This document shows, piece by piece, positions 27,624-35,896 of a stretch of 64,000 nucleotides of DNA. Numbering within the stretch: the first letter of the stretch is position 1; each line of letters starts with the position of its first letter. This DNA is from an uncultured Williamsia sp. (GTDB taxonomy: Bacteria > Actinomycetota > Actinomycetes > Mycobacteriales > Mycobacteriaceae), in assembly GCF_947494875.1 (NCBI RefSeq), contig NZ_CANLWM010000001.1, positions 1,054,001-1,118,000 of the forward strand, given 5' to 3'. Made by a program: the position numbers and the translations under genes. The notes under the pieces were generated by a model. The model ran no database searches. It was not told where the DNA came from and saw only the letters and a list, made by a program, of their open reading frames with translations.

Positions 27624-28714
27624 GCGGATGCCTTCCGGGACACGGCGATCATCAGGTAGACGAGGAACGGTCCACCCACGGCGGCGGTGACCACACCCAC
27701 GGCCAGCCCGCCGGGCAACACGCTGCGGCACATCAGGTCCGCCCCGGAGACGAGCACCGCGCCCAGCAACCCGGACAGCACGGGTGGGGGCTGCGGGGTG
27801 CGCGCCAACCGCAGGGCGATCTGCGGCGCGAGCAGTGCGACGAACGCGACCGGTCCGGCCGCGGCGACCGTGACGGCCGAGACCACCACCGCCACAGCCA
27901 GTGCGACGACGCCGACCCGTCCCGCCCGCACCCCGAGGCCGCGCGACAGGTCGTCGCCGAGGGCCAGCATCGACAGGCCGCGACCGATGGACGCGACGAC
28001 GAGGATCCCCAGCGCGAGGACCACGGCGAGGGTGATCACCGACGACCACGTCGCCGCGGACACCGACCCGACGAGCCATCGTTGCGCCCGGGCGACGTCG
28101 TTGATCTGGGCGCGTGTGAGCCCGTAGGACACCACTGCCTGGAACACCCAGGTGAGTGCGACGCCGACGAGCACCAGACGAAACGGTTCGATGCCCCCAC
28201 GCCAGGCGAGCGCGTACATCAGCACCGCGCCGACGACACCACCGAGCAGCGCGGCGAGCGGCAACCCGATGTCCGAGAGCCACGCGCCCGCACCGGATCC
28301 GAGGGCGATCGCCGAGACCGCCGCGGCGCTGGCACCCGCGGTGATGCCGAGGATGTCGGGGGTGGCCAAGGGGTTCCGCGCGACGGTCTGCGTGAGAGCG
28401 CCCGCGAGTCCGAGCCCGGCGCCCACCAGGACCGCGAGCAGTGCGCGGGGGAGCCCCACGTCGAGGACGACGACGTTCTCGACGCGGGTGCCGCCTCCGA
28501 ACAGGATGCGCAGGACGTCGAGCGGGCCGAGCGGGAAGTCGCCGACACCGAGCCCGACGACGAGCAGCACCAGTGCGAGTGCGAGCGACACCACCGACGC
28601 GACGAGCAGTCGCGGCCGGACGAGCAGCGCGACCGGCCCGATGCGCACGACGTGGCGTCGGCGCGGGAGAGGGGGCGTGGTCGTCGGGGCGGCGACGGCG
28701 ACGGTGGCGGTCAC
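27620..28714 (-). CDS. FecCD-type iron-siderophore permease (second permease)
   Basis: 364 residues from GTG 28714, which overlaps the stop of the preceding permease (GTGA). Nine or ten membrane helices with the family motifs VGLPRALLAVLVGAGLGLAG, TQTVARNPLATPDILGITAG, and GPVAFVALLAPQIALRL for ATPase contact. It has a 35-residue basic and Pro-rich N-terminus before the first helix. It should pair with the 28711 gene product as a heterodimeric channel. Substrate specificity is not visible. Confidence 0.93.
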   Translation of the reverse strand: MTATVAVAAPTTTPPLPRRRHVVRIGPVALLVRPRLLVASVVSLALALVLLVVGLGVGDFPLGPLDVLRILFGGGTRVENVVVLDVGLPRALLAVLVGAGLGLAGALTQTVARNPLATPDILGITAGASAAAVSAIALGSGAGAWLSDIGLPLAALLGGVVGAVLMYALAWRGGIEPFRLVLVGVALTWVFQAVVSYGLTRAQINDVARAQRWLVGSVSAATWSSVITLAVVLALGILVVASIGRGLSMLALGDDLSRGLGVRAGRVGVVALAVAVVVSAVTVAAAGPVAFVALLAPQIALRLARTPQPPPVLSGLLGAVLVSGADLMCRSVLPGGLAVGVVTAAVGGPFLVYLMIAVSRKASA

Positions 28715-29772
28715 ACGGACACCAGGCGTCGCGCGCGGACCAGATGGATGAGCATCGGCGCACCGACGACGGCGAGGACGATGCCCACCTGGACCTCCCC
28801 GGGACGGGCGATCACGCGGCCGATCACGTCGGACCCGAGCAGCAGCACAGCGCCGATGAGCGCGGAGTACGGCACCACCCAGCGGTAGTCGGCGCCGACG
28901 ACGGCGCGGGCGAGATGTGGTGCGACGAGGCCGAGGAACACGATCGGGCCGCACGCGGCGGTCGCCGCGCCGGACAGCAGGGTGATCGCGAGGATCCCGA
29001 CGATCCGCACGGTGACCACCCGGGACCCGAGTGCCCGGCTCATGTCGTCGCCGAGACCGAGGACGTTGAGGAAGAAGCCGCTGCCGATCGCGAGGAGGAG
29101 GCCGGCGACGACGAACGGCAGTGCCGCCCAGATCACGTCGGTTCCGCGACCCACGATCGAGCCGACGTTCCAGAAGCGCCAGGCGTCGAGCGACGCGGTG
29201 TCGACGAGCACGATGCCCGACGTGATCGCCAGCAGCAGCGCCGAGAGACCGGTGCCCGCGAGCACCAGCGTGATCGGGGACGCGCCCTTCGTCGCGGCGG
29301 ATGCGCCGAACACCGCGGCTGCCGCCAGGACGGCACCCAGCAGCCCGAATCCCATGTACTGCATGGGTGTCGTGATGCCGAGGGTGTACACGCCGACGAC
29401 CACCGCGCAGGCTGCGCCGGCGTTGACGCCGAGCAGTCCGGGATCGGCGAGCGGGTTGCGGGTGTGCGCCTGGGTCAGGGCCCCGGCGGCACCCATCGCG
29501 AGTCCGACCAGCAGACCGAGGAGCGTCCGCGGGACGCGAAGATCGCGCACGATGCCGACCGTGTCGGCCGTGCCCTGCGCCGACCACAGCGCGTCCCAGA
29601 CCTCGCCGAGCCCCAGGGCGCGGGACCCGATCGCGATCGAGGCGGTCGCGGCCACGGCGAGCAGTCCGACCCCGCCGACCAGGCCGAGAAGCCGCCGACC
29701 GGGGACTCGCGTCGGGCGGTCGACGTCGGGCGCAGCGGTGGTCGCGTGCGTCGATTCGGTGGTCGAGAGCAT
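28711..29772 (-). CDS. FecCD-type iron-siderophore permease (first permease)
   Basis: 353 residues with the FecCD pattern: VPRTLLGLLVGLAMGAAGAL, TRNPLADPGLLGVNAGAAC and GPIVFLGLVAPHLARAVVG. It is the first gene of the three-gene import operon. No Shine-Dalgarno sequence is present; ATG 29772 is 9 nt after a TATCCT hexamer that lies within an IdeR-like box, so the mRNA is leaderless or nearly so and probably repressed by iron. It diverges from the secreted-protein gene at 29909. Confidence 0.93.
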   Translation of the reverse strand: MLSTTESTHATTAAPDVDRPTRVPGRRLLGLVGGVGLLAVAATASIAIGSRALGLGEVWDALWSAQGTADTVGIVRDLRVPRTLLGLLVGLAMGAAGALTQAHTRNPLADPGLLGVNAGAACAVVVGVYTLGITTPMQYMGFGLLGAVLAAAAVFGASAATKGASPITLVLAGTGLSALLLAITSGIVLVDTASLDAWRFWNVGSIVGRGTDVIWAALPFVVAGLLLAIGSGFFLNVLGLGDDMSRALGSRVVTVRIVGILAITLLSGAATAACGPIVFLGLVAPHLARAVVGADYRWVVPYSALIGAVLLLGSDVIGRVIARPGEVQVGIVLAVVGAPMLIHLVRARRLVSV

Positions 29773-29774
29773 CG

Positions 29775-29793
29775 ATAGGGAAGGATACCCTTA
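29775..29793 (-). promoter_or_regulatory. IdeR/DtxR-like iron box at the permease operon start
   Basis: ATAGGGAAGGATACCCTTA on the plus strand. Read on the minus strand it matches the IdeR consensus TTAGGTTAGGCTAACCTAA at about 12 of 19 positions (more if A/T are treated as equivalent). It covers the -10 hexamer TATCCT, so binding of iron-loaded IdeR would block transcription. Confidence 0.65.
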
Positions 29794-29908
29794 CTTCACG
29801 ATTCGATGACATCCGGTAACGAAGTACTCGCAAATGCGATGAAGTGGTCAGTGCGGTGTGACCCCCGACACCGCCCCCACCGATCGATCACGAGGAAGTG
29901 AGTTCGAG

Positions 29909-30319
29909 ATGTCGAGTCGTGCACAGGTACTCCGTCGCGCCGCCGCCGGGACGCTGGCGGCCGCAGCCGTCGCCACCACCGCCGGTTTCGCAGCCGCCGC
30001 ACCGGCCAACGCCGCCACGCCCCCGAACCTGCGCGTCACGGGCGTGGTCTTCTGCGACAAGACCAATTTCATCCCGACGCTGGTCCGACAGATGACCGTG
30101 ACGAACACGAGCGACACCTTCACGATGCGCAACGTGACGCTGCAGGAGATCCAGGGCCAGAAGCGCTTCGCGTCCAGCCTCGGCCCGGGCAAGACGTTGC
30201 AGATCCGGACCACACAGCCGGGCTGCTTCCCGTCGTCGATCAGCGGCTACGCGATCTCCGACAACCGCGAGGACCTGCTGGACAACTACGGCTACTACTT
30301 CACGCTGGATCGTCTCTGA
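29909..30319 (+). CDS. Small secreted hypothetical protein
   Basis: 136 residues from ATG 29909. A Sec signal peptide (QVLRRAAAGTLAAAAVATTAG) is probably cleaved after PANAA near residue 37. The mature part of about 100 residues has two Cys (VVFCDKTN and QPGCFPSS), a beta-rich LRVTGVVFC start and an aromatic C-terminus (NYGYYFTLD). GAGG lies 11 nt before the start. It diverges from the iron permease operon but has no box of its own in good position. I do not recognise the family. An earlier in-frame ATG (29858) would bury the signal peptide. Confidence 0.75.
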   Translation: MSSRAQVLRRAAAGTLAAAAVATTAGFAAAAPANAATPPNLRVTGVVFCDKTNFIPTLVRQMTVTNTSDTFTMRNVTLQEIQGQKRFASSLGPGKTLQIRTTQPGCFPSSISGYAISDNREDLLDNYGYYFTLDRL

Positions 30320-30331
30320 TCCGCTGACCCC

Positions 30332-30403
30332 GTCGAGTGGGCGGTTGCGGGCATCGAGTGTGCGCGCGGCCGCCCACTCGACGTCTCCAGCCGCCCACTC
30401 GAC
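30332..30403. terminator. Hairpin with repeated arm between convergent genes (GTCGAGTGGGCGG family)
   Basis: GTCGAGTGGGCGG (30332-30344) is inverted relative to CCGCCCACTCGAC at 30370-30382, a perfect 13-bp stem with a 25-nt loop. A second copy of the 3' arm follows at 30391-30403, exactly 21 bp later. It lies between the convergent ends of the secreted-protein gene and the fprA-type gene, where a bidirectional terminator is expected. The same 13-mer forms the tandem array at 50705. Confidence 0.65.
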
Positions 30404-30427
30404 GTGGTTCGGCGGTGACGCGTCAGG

Positions 30428-31813
30428 TCAGCGCTGGATCTTGTCGGGCTCGGCGGCGGCGAGCATGTCCTCGCGCTCGACGACCTTCACCCGCTCACGG
30501 CCCTCGGCCTCGCCGAGCTTGCGCTCGTGCTCGTCGAGCCGGTACCAGCCGTCCCAGGTGGTGAAGGGGATGTCGCGGCTCTCCAGCAGCGCGATCACGT
30601 CGTCCTCACCAGGCGAGGCGGGCTCGTTGAGGAGCCCGTCCTTCATGTCGTTCAGGATGCACTCGACGGTCTCGTTGGCGTCGCCCTTGGTGTGGCCGAT
30701 GAGCCCGATCGGCCCGCGCTTCACCCAGCCGGTGGTGTACAGGCCGGTGAGGTGCTCGCCCTCGTCGAAGATCCGTCCGGCCTCGTTCGGGATGACGCCG
30801 GCCTGGTCGTCGAAGGGGATCGCGGGCAGGTTGTCCGACAGGTACCCGACGGCGCGGTAAACCGCCCCGACCTCCCAGTCGGTGACCTTGCCGGTCGGCT
30901 TCACGTTGCCGGTGCCGTCGAGCTGGGTGCGCTCGGTGCGCAGGCCGACGACCTTGCCGTCGTCGCCGAGGATCTCGACGGGCGACTCGAAGAAGTGCAG
31001 GAACAGCTTGTGCGGGCGGTCGCCGACCTCGCGGATCGCGTAGTTCTCGATGATCGTCGCGACCTGGTCGGTGATCTTGGACCCGCGACGGGCGACGGCC
31101 GAGCCCTCGTCGTAGTCGATGTCCTCCGGGTCGACGATGACCTCGATGTTCGGCGAGTGGTCGAGCTCCTTGAGCTCGAGAGGCGTGAACTTCGCCTGTG
31201 CCGGTCCGCGGCGACCGAAGACGTGGACCTCGACGGCCTTGTTCGCCTTGAGGCCCTCGTAGACGTTCGGCGGGATCTCGGTCGGCAACAACTCGTCACC
31301 GGTCTTCGCGAGAACGCGCGCGACGTCGAGGGCGACGTTGCCGACGCCGATCACGGCGACCTTCTCGGCCTCGAGCGGCCAGGTGCGCGGGAAGTCGGGG
31401 TGGCCGTCGTACCAGGCGACGAACTGCGCGGCGCCGTAGGAGCCGTCGAGGTCGATGCCGGGCAGGTCCATCAGCCGGTCGTCGGTGGCGCCGGTGGAGA
31501 AGACGACCGCGTCGTAGAGCGTGCGCAGGTCGTCGAGGGTGATGTCCGTGCCGTAGTCGACGTTGCCGAGCAGGCGGACCTGCGGCTTGTCGAGGACCTT
31601 GTGCAGGGCGGTGATGATGCCCTTGATGCGCGGGTGGTCGGGCGCGACGCCGTAGCGGATCAGGCCGAACGGCGCAGGCATGCGCTCGTAGAGGTCGATG
31701 CTCACCCCACGCTCGGACGCGGTGTCCGACTTCATCAGCGCGTCGGCGGCGTAGATGCCGGCCGGTCCGGCGCCCACGATGGCGACCCGCAACGGGCGGT
31801 CCTGCGTACTCAT
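30428..31813 (-). CDS. fprA: Ferredoxin/flavodoxin-NADP+ reductase, FprA type
   Basis: 461 residues, like mycobacterial FprA and mitochondrial adrenodoxin reductase. FAD-binding VAIVGAGPAGIYAADAL opens the protein. PFGLIRYGVAPDHPRIK, the NADP-binding VIGVGNVALDVARVLAKT, the HVFGRRGPAQAKFTPLELKE stretch and the C-terminal TTGWVKRGPIGLIGHTKGDA complete the set. It passes electrons between NADPH and ferredoxins, for cytochromes P450 or possibly for reducing imported ferric siderophore. ATG 31813 is chosen because the FAD motif then starts at residue 10; AGAAGG lies about 10 nt upstream. It sits between the two halves of the iron-uptake system. Confidence 0.94.
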   Translation of the reverse strand: MSTQDRPLRVAIVGAGPAGIYAADALMKSDTASERGVSIDLYERMPAPFGLIRYGVAPDHPRIKGIITALHKVLDKPQVRLLGNVDYGTDITLDDLRTLYDAVVFSTGATDDRLMDLPGIDLDGSYGAAQFVAWYDGHPDFPRTWPLEAEKVAVIGVGNVALDVARVLAKTGDELLPTEIPPNVYEGLKANKAVEVHVFGRRGPAQAKFTPLELKELDHSPNIEVIVDPEDIDYDEGSAVARRGSKITDQVATIIENYAIREVGDRPHKLFLHFFESPVEILGDDGKVVGLRTERTQLDGTGNVKPTGKVTDWEVGAVYRAVGYLSDNLPAIPFDDQAGVIPNEAGRIFDEGEHLTGLYTTGWVKRGPIGLIGHTKGDANETVECILNDMKDGLLNEPASPGEDDVIALLESRDIPFTTWDGWYRLDEHERKLGEAEGRERVKVVEREDMLAAAEPDKIQR

Positions 31814-31922
31814 GACTGATGCACCTTCTTCTCGGCCGGGAGAGGCGTCGACACGATCGACCTTCCACGGTAGGCGTCCCGCGTGGACAAGTGCCAATTC
31901 CTGTGAGCGGTGTGACCCGGGG

Positions 31923-32924
31923 TCAGCGGGCGAGCTGCGGTACCAGTCGCTGCAGGACGTAGGGGATGGTCAGGACGGTCGGCACCGACATCGCGCTCCC
32001 GAGGCCCTGGTCCACGTAGACGACGTCGCCGCGCTTGACGATGTCGAGATTCTGAAACGCCGGGTTGGCCTTCAGCTTGTCGGTGGCCCCGGCATAGTCG
32101 ACGACCACCAGCTTGTCGAGCCCGTTCAGCAGGTTCAGGTTCTCGTCGGAGATCGAGCCGTAGAAGCCGTCGGTGATCGTCGACTGCAGCGACGACGGGA
32201 ACGTCATGCCGAGGTTGGTGAGCATCTGCCCGCGACCGTCGCCCGGACCGTAGATGTAGACGCCGCCCGCGTCGGAACCGATCACCACGGCGCTGCTGCG
32301 GCCCACGAGCTGCGGGTTCGCGGCCTTGGCGTCGGTGAACTGCTTCTCGGTCTCGGCGATGATCCGCGCGGTCTCGGTGGGCTTCCCGACGGCCTTGCCC
32401 ACCTCGGCGGTCGCGGCCTGCCACGGCACCTGCCAGTCGGCGTACTGCTTCTCGCGCACGATGGTCCCGGCGACCTTGGCGAGGTTGTCGTAGACCGGTC
32501 GCGTCACGGCGTTGTTCACCGCGACGATCAGCTGGGGGTTCGAGGCGAGCACCTTCGTCACCTCGCCGGCCAGGTCGGAGGTGGCGTTCGTCAGCACCTC
32601 GGGGCTCCGGCCCTTCAGCAGGTCCGCGTTCCACGGTGTGATCACCGAGCGGTTCGTCGGGTCGTAGAACGGCGCCATCGTCGTCGGCACGATGCCGAGC
32701 TTCAACAGAATGTCGCTGTCACCGGGACCGAGCGTGGCGATCCGGGAGGGCGCGGCGTTGATGGTCGTCGAACCGTAGGCGTGGTCGATGGTCACCGGGA
32801 ACGCGCCGGGCTCGGCGGCGACGGAGCTCGATCCGCCCTGCGTGTTCTCGTCGGGCGCGGAGCACGCCCCGAGGCCGACGACGAGTGCTGTTGCGACGAC
32901 GGCGACGCCCAGGCGACGGTGCAT
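31923..32924 (-). CDS. Iron-siderophore ABC transporter substrate-binding lipoprotein
   Basis: 333 residues. The signal peptide ends in a lipobox (VVGLGACS), so the mature protein is anchored at Cys 21 on the outer face of the membrane. The Periplasmic_bd_2/FecB fold follows: FPVTIDHAYGSTTINAAPSRIATLGPGDSDILLKLG and later VYVDQGLGSAMSVPT. It captures the ferric siderophore and should feed the permeases at 27620-29772, about 2.1 kb away and separated by fprA and a secreted-protein gene. GGAGG lies 7 nt before the ATG, and an IdeR-like box is just upstream. Confidence 0.92.
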   Translation of the reverse strand: MHRRLGVAVVATALVVGLGACSAPDENTQGGSSSVAAEPGAFPVTIDHAYGSTTINAAPSRIATLGPGDSDILLKLGIVPTTMAPFYDPTNRSVITPWNADLLKGRSPEVLTNATSDLAGEVTKVLASNPQLIVAVNNAVTRPVYDNLAKVAGTIVREKQYADWQVPWQAATAEVGKAVGKPTETARIIAETEKQFTDAKAANPQLVGRSSAVVIGSDAGGVYIYGPGDGRGQMLTNLGMTFPSSLQSTITDGFYGSISDENLNLLNGLDKLVVVDYAGATDKLKANPAFQNLDIVKRGDVVYVDQGLGSAMSVPTVLTIPYVLQRLVPQLAR

Positions 32925-32950
32925 CGGGAACCTCCAGTATCGAGAGCCAT

Positions 32951-32969
32951 ATAGGTTAGGCTCTGCTTA
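32951..32969 (-). promoter_or_regulatory. IdeR/DtxR-like iron box before the siderophore receptor gene
   Basis: ATAGGTTAGGCTCTGCTTA matches TTAGGTTAGGCTAACCTAA at 14 of 19 positions, including the 11 consecutive bases TAGGTTAGGCT. It starts 27 nt before the ATG at 32924 and overlaps the expected -10 region on the minus strand. Confidence 0.8.
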
Positions 32970-33037
32970 CCCCGAGGATGACACCGCGACGCCGGACCCG
33001 GCAAATCCGGCGCTTCGGGCCCGTCTTCACGCCCACG

Positions 33038-33043
33038 TACGAT
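33038..33043 (+). promoter_or_regulatory. -10 hexamer of a probable leaderless promoter
   Basis: TACGAT, 7 nt before ATG 33051. Confidence 0.5.
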
Positions 33044-33050
33044 CGCGCCC

Positions 33051-33545
33051 ATGGCGACCAGCAACGACTCCTCGGCGCACCCCGCACCCGAGCCGGAGGA
33101 CGATCCCGGGCTCAGGGCGGCGTGGCCGTTCATCGTGGCCGTCGTGATCGTCCTGCTCGTGATCGGCGGCATCGTCTTGTCGCAGCTGCTGCGGCCCGCC
33201 GACGACCGACTGCCCGACAACGCCGCGATCCAGCGCGCGATCAACGACTACTACACGGCCAAGAACGCCATCAACTACACGGCGTTCCGCGACGCGACGT
33301 GCAGTCGCGTCGTCGACGGTGGCTCGTTCCCGACCGACGAGGCGTTCCGGTCGGCCACGCAGTCCACTCGCGACTCCAAGGGCAAGATCATGGTCACCAC
33401 CATCGCCGACATCTCCGTCAGCGGGACGTCGGCGACCGCGTCGATGACGTGGCGCTACGAGAAGGACCCCCGCCAGACGACGCAGTCGGTGCCGGTGGTG
33501 AAGGACGCCGACACCTGGAAGGTCTGCGGCGTCAGCGCCCCCTGA
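33051..33545 (+). CDS. Rv0361-like single-pass membrane protein
   Basis: 164 residues. After a Pro/Glu/Asp-rich cytoplasmic start there is one membrane helix (WPFIVAVVIVLLVIGGIVLS). The outer domain (IQRAINDYYTAKNAINYTAFRDATCS...) resembles the NTF2-like/DUF4878-type fold of mycobacterial membrane proteins such as Rv0361, with Cys at DATCSR and KVCGVS that could pair. Function unknown. The mRNA is probably leaderless. It diverges from the receptor gene, the two starts being 126 bp apart. Confidence 0.75.
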   Translation: MATSNDSSAHPAPEPEDDPGLRAAWPFIVAVVIVLLVIGGIVLSQLLRPADDRLPDNAAIQRAINDYYTAKNAINYTAFRDATCSRVVDGGSFPTDEAFRSATQSTRDSKGKIMVTTIADISVSGTSATASMTWRYEKDPRQTTQSVPVVKDADTWKVCGVSAP

Positions 33546-33623
33546 CCGTCGGGCCCGTCTCCTCCGCTCCGCTCAGGGTCCGCCAGATGATCCCGTGTCG
33601 GGCGACTGTGGGATTCTGGGGAC

Positions 33624-34037
33624 GTGACCTACGCAGGTGATGTCTCCGTGCAGCAGGCCTGGGACCTCCTCTCCCAGGACCCCGACGCCGTCCTCGTCGA
33701 CGTGCGCACCCAGGCCGAGTGGAACTACGTCGGCATCCCGGACCTGTCGCCGCTGGGCAAGCGCACGGTCCTGATCGAGTGGGTCGGGTTCCCCGACGGG
33801 TCCCGCAACCCGCGGTTCACCGAGCAGCTGCGCGAGGCCGGCGTCTCCGACGAGCAGACCGTCGTGTTCCTGTGCCGCTCCGGCCAGCGGTCGATCGGCG
33901 CCGCCGAGGCGGCCACGGCCGACGGCGTGCAGAAGGCCTACAACATCGCCGAGGGATTCGAGGGCGGTCTGGACGCGGAGGGCCACCGCGGCGCCGTCGG
34001 CTGGAAGGCCGCGGGCCTGCCCTGGCGCCAGTCGTGA
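33624..34037 (+). CDS. Rhodanese-like sulfurtransferase, Rv0390-like
   Basis: 137 residues, a single rhodanese domain. It has LLSQDPDAVLVDVRTQAEW at the start and the active-site loop FLCRSGQRS with the catalytic Cys that carries the persulfide. The GTG at 33624 follows GGGGAC. The gene overlaps metZ by 4 bp (GTGA), the same order as Rv0390-metZ in M. tuberculosis. A role in delivering sulfide or persulfide for homocysteine formation by MetZ is a reasonable inference from the coupling, not shown by the sequence. Confidence 0.93.
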   Translation: MTYAGDVSVQQAWDLLSQDPDAVLVDVRTQAEWNYVGIPDLSPLGKRTVLIEWVGFPDGSRNPRFTEQLREAGVSDEQTVVFLCRSGQRSIGAAEAATADGVQKAYNIAEGFEGGLDAEGHRGAVGWKAAGLPWRQS

Positions 34038-35239
34038 TCCCCACCTGGCGCGAACTGCCCGACGACGTCGGCCCCGACACCATCGGGGTGCGCGGTGGAC
34101 TCATGCGGACCGGGTTCGACGAGACGTCGGAGGCGATGTTCCTCAACTCCGGCTACGTCTACGACAGCGCGGCCGCGGCCGAACGCGCGTTCACCGGTGA
34201 GGACGAGCGGTTCGTCTACTCCCGCTACGGCAACCCGACGGTCGCGATGTTCCAGGAGCGGTTACGACTCCTCGAGGGTGCCGAGGCGTGCTTCGCGACG
34301 GCCAGCGGCATGGCCGCGGTGTTCGTGTCGCTCGGTGCGCTGCTCGGCGCCGGGGACCGACTCGTCGCGTCGCGCAGTCTCTTCGGGTCCTGCTTCGTGG
34401 TGTGCAACGAGATCCTGCCGCGCTGGGGGGTCGAGACCGTCTTCGTCGACGGTGAGGACCTCGAGCAGTGGGAGCAGGCGCTGTCGGTGCCGACCACCGC
34501 TGTCTTCTTCGAGACGCCGTCGAACCCGATGCAGTCGCTGGTCGACGTGCGTCGCGTCTCCGAACTCGCGCACGCCGCCGGAGCCAAGGTGGTGCTGGAC
34601 AACGTCTTCGCGACGCCGCTGCTGCAGCGCAGCCTCGACCTCGGGGCCGACGTCGTCGTCTACTCCGGGACCAAGCACATCGACGGCCAGGGTCGCGTGA
34701 TGGGCGGTGCGGTGTTGGGTCCCCGGGACTACATCGACGAGCCGGTGCAGAAGCTGATGCGACACACCGGTCCCGCGATGAGCCCGTTCGCGGCGTGGAC
34801 GCTGCTCAAGGGGCTCGAGACCCTACGGCTGCGCGTCGAGGCCTCCGTCGCCTCGGCGCTGCGGGTCGCGCAGTTCCTGGAGGACGACCCACGGGTGAAG
34901 TGGGTGAGGTACCCGTTCCTGCAGTCGCATCCGCAGTACGAGCTCGCGACGTCGCAGATGTCCGGTGGCGGCACCGTGGTCACCTTCGAACTCACCGACC
35001 GCGACGACGTGTCGGGAAAGCTGCGCGCGTTCGAGGTCCTCGACGCCCTGCGCGTCATCGACATCTCGAACAACCTCGGCGACGCGAAGTCGCTGATCAC
35101 CCATCCGGCGACAACCACCCACCGGGCGATGGGCCCCGACGGACGGGCGGCGATCGGACTGTCGGACAACGTGGTCCGACTCTCGGTCGGTCTCGAGGCG
35201 ATCGACGACCTCCTCGCCGATCTCGACCGGGCGCTGTAG
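34034..35239 (+). CDS. metZ: O-succinylhomoserine sulfhydrylase
   Basis: 401 residues of the Cys/Met-metabolism PLP enzyme family. It makes homocysteine from O-succinylhomoserine (or O-acetylhomoserine) and sulfide. Signatures are TIGVRGGLMRTGFDETSEAMF, the YSRYGNPTVAMFQERL loop, and the PLP lysine in VVYSGTKHIDGQGRVMGG. GTG 34034 overlaps the rhodanese stop. No riboswitch precedes it; the SAM-IV-like element lies 1.8 kb downstream before another gene. Confidence 0.95.
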   Translation: MIPTWRELPDDVGPDTIGVRGGLMRTGFDETSEAMFLNSGYVYDSAAAAERAFTGEDERFVYSRYGNPTVAMFQERLRLLEGAEACFATASGMAAVFVSLGALLGAGDRLVASRSLFGSCFVVCNEILPRWGVETVFVDGEDLEQWEQALSVPTTAVFFETPSNPMQSLVDVRRVSELAHAAGAKVVLDNVFATPLLQRSLDLGADVVVYSGTKHIDGQGRVMGGAVLGPRDYIDEPVQKLMRHTGPAMSPFAAWTLLKGLETLRLRVEASVASALRVAQFLEDDPRVKWVRYPFLQSHPQYELATSQMSGGGTVVTFELTDRDDVSGKLRAFEVLDALRVIDISNNLGDAKSLITHPATTTHRAMGPDGRAAIGLSDNVVRLSVGLEAIDDLLADLDRAL

Positions 35240-35278
35240 GACGCCCGCGCGCCGCATGGGAACGACAGGGGGTGGCGC

Positions 35279-35896
35279 GTGCAGACGCTGATCGACTGGC
35301 TGGTCGACGTCATCCAGACCACACCGCCCTGGGTCGTGTACCTGGTGGTGTGGGCGCTGGTCTACTGCGAGTCGGCAGCCCTGCTGGGTCTGATCCTCCC
35401 GGGTGAGACCGCGCTGCTCGCGGGAGGTGTCGCCGCGGCGGTCGGCGAGACCTCCATCGGGTGGCTCATCACCGGGGCCTGTGTCGCGGCGATCGCCGGC
35501 GACGCGACGGGCTTCTCGCTGGGCCGGTGGTCGGGGCCGCGGATGATGCGGTCGCGGCTGGGCCGCAGGATCGGCGAGGAACGCTGGGACCGTGTGTCCC
35601 ACGCCATCCAGACCAACGGGATACCGACCGTCGTCGGCGCCCGATGGATCGGCTACGTCCGCACCCTCACGCCGTTCGTGGCGGGGATGTCGCGGATGGC
35701 GGTGCCGAAGTACCTGGCCGCAAACGTCGTCGGCGGCGTCGTCTGGGTCACCGCCGTCGGGATGATCGGCTACCTCGTCGGCGCTGCCGTCGGGGCGCGA
35801 CTGCTGCTGTACGGCGGCATCGTGGTCGGAGCGTGTGCGCTGGTGGTGATCGCGGTCAACTGGTGGCGGTCACGACGCCGAGCCGACGCCGTCTGA
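35279..35896 (+). CDS. DedA family membrane protein
   Basis: 205 residues with about five hydrophobic segments. The family motifs are present: YCESAALLGLILPGETALL (the E...PGE re-entrant part) and GARWIGYVRTLTPFVAGMSRM (the R...G-R-P...AG-M part, here RTLTPFVAG). DedA proteins are thought to be lipid scramblases or transporters needed for envelope homeostasis; similar genes occur beside fba in mycobacteria (Rv0364). GTG 35279 has AGGGGG about 10 nt before it. The 3' end overlaps the convergent isochorismate synthase gene by 27 bp. Confidence 0.9.
   Translation: MQTLIDWLVDVIQTTPPWVVYLVVWALVYCESAALLGLILPGETALLAGGVAAAVGETSIGWLITGACVAAIAGDATGFSLGRWSGPRMMRSRLGRRIGEERWDRVSHAIQTNGIPTVVGARWIGYVRTLTPFVAGMSRMAVPKYLAANVVGGVVWVTAVGMIGYLVGAAVGARLLLYGGIVVGACALVVIAVNWWRSRRRADAV

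Noticed and set aside
26844-28763. Fusion of ABC ATPase and upstream sequence into one 639-codon protein
   Set aside because: The extra N-terminus is the permease gene read in another frame; the ATPase has its own ATG overlapping the permease stop.
35870-35896. Frameshift suspected from overlapping convergent gene ends
   Set aside because: Both reading frames are intact to their stops; a 27-bp convergent overlap of the DedA and isochorismate synthase genes is plausible.
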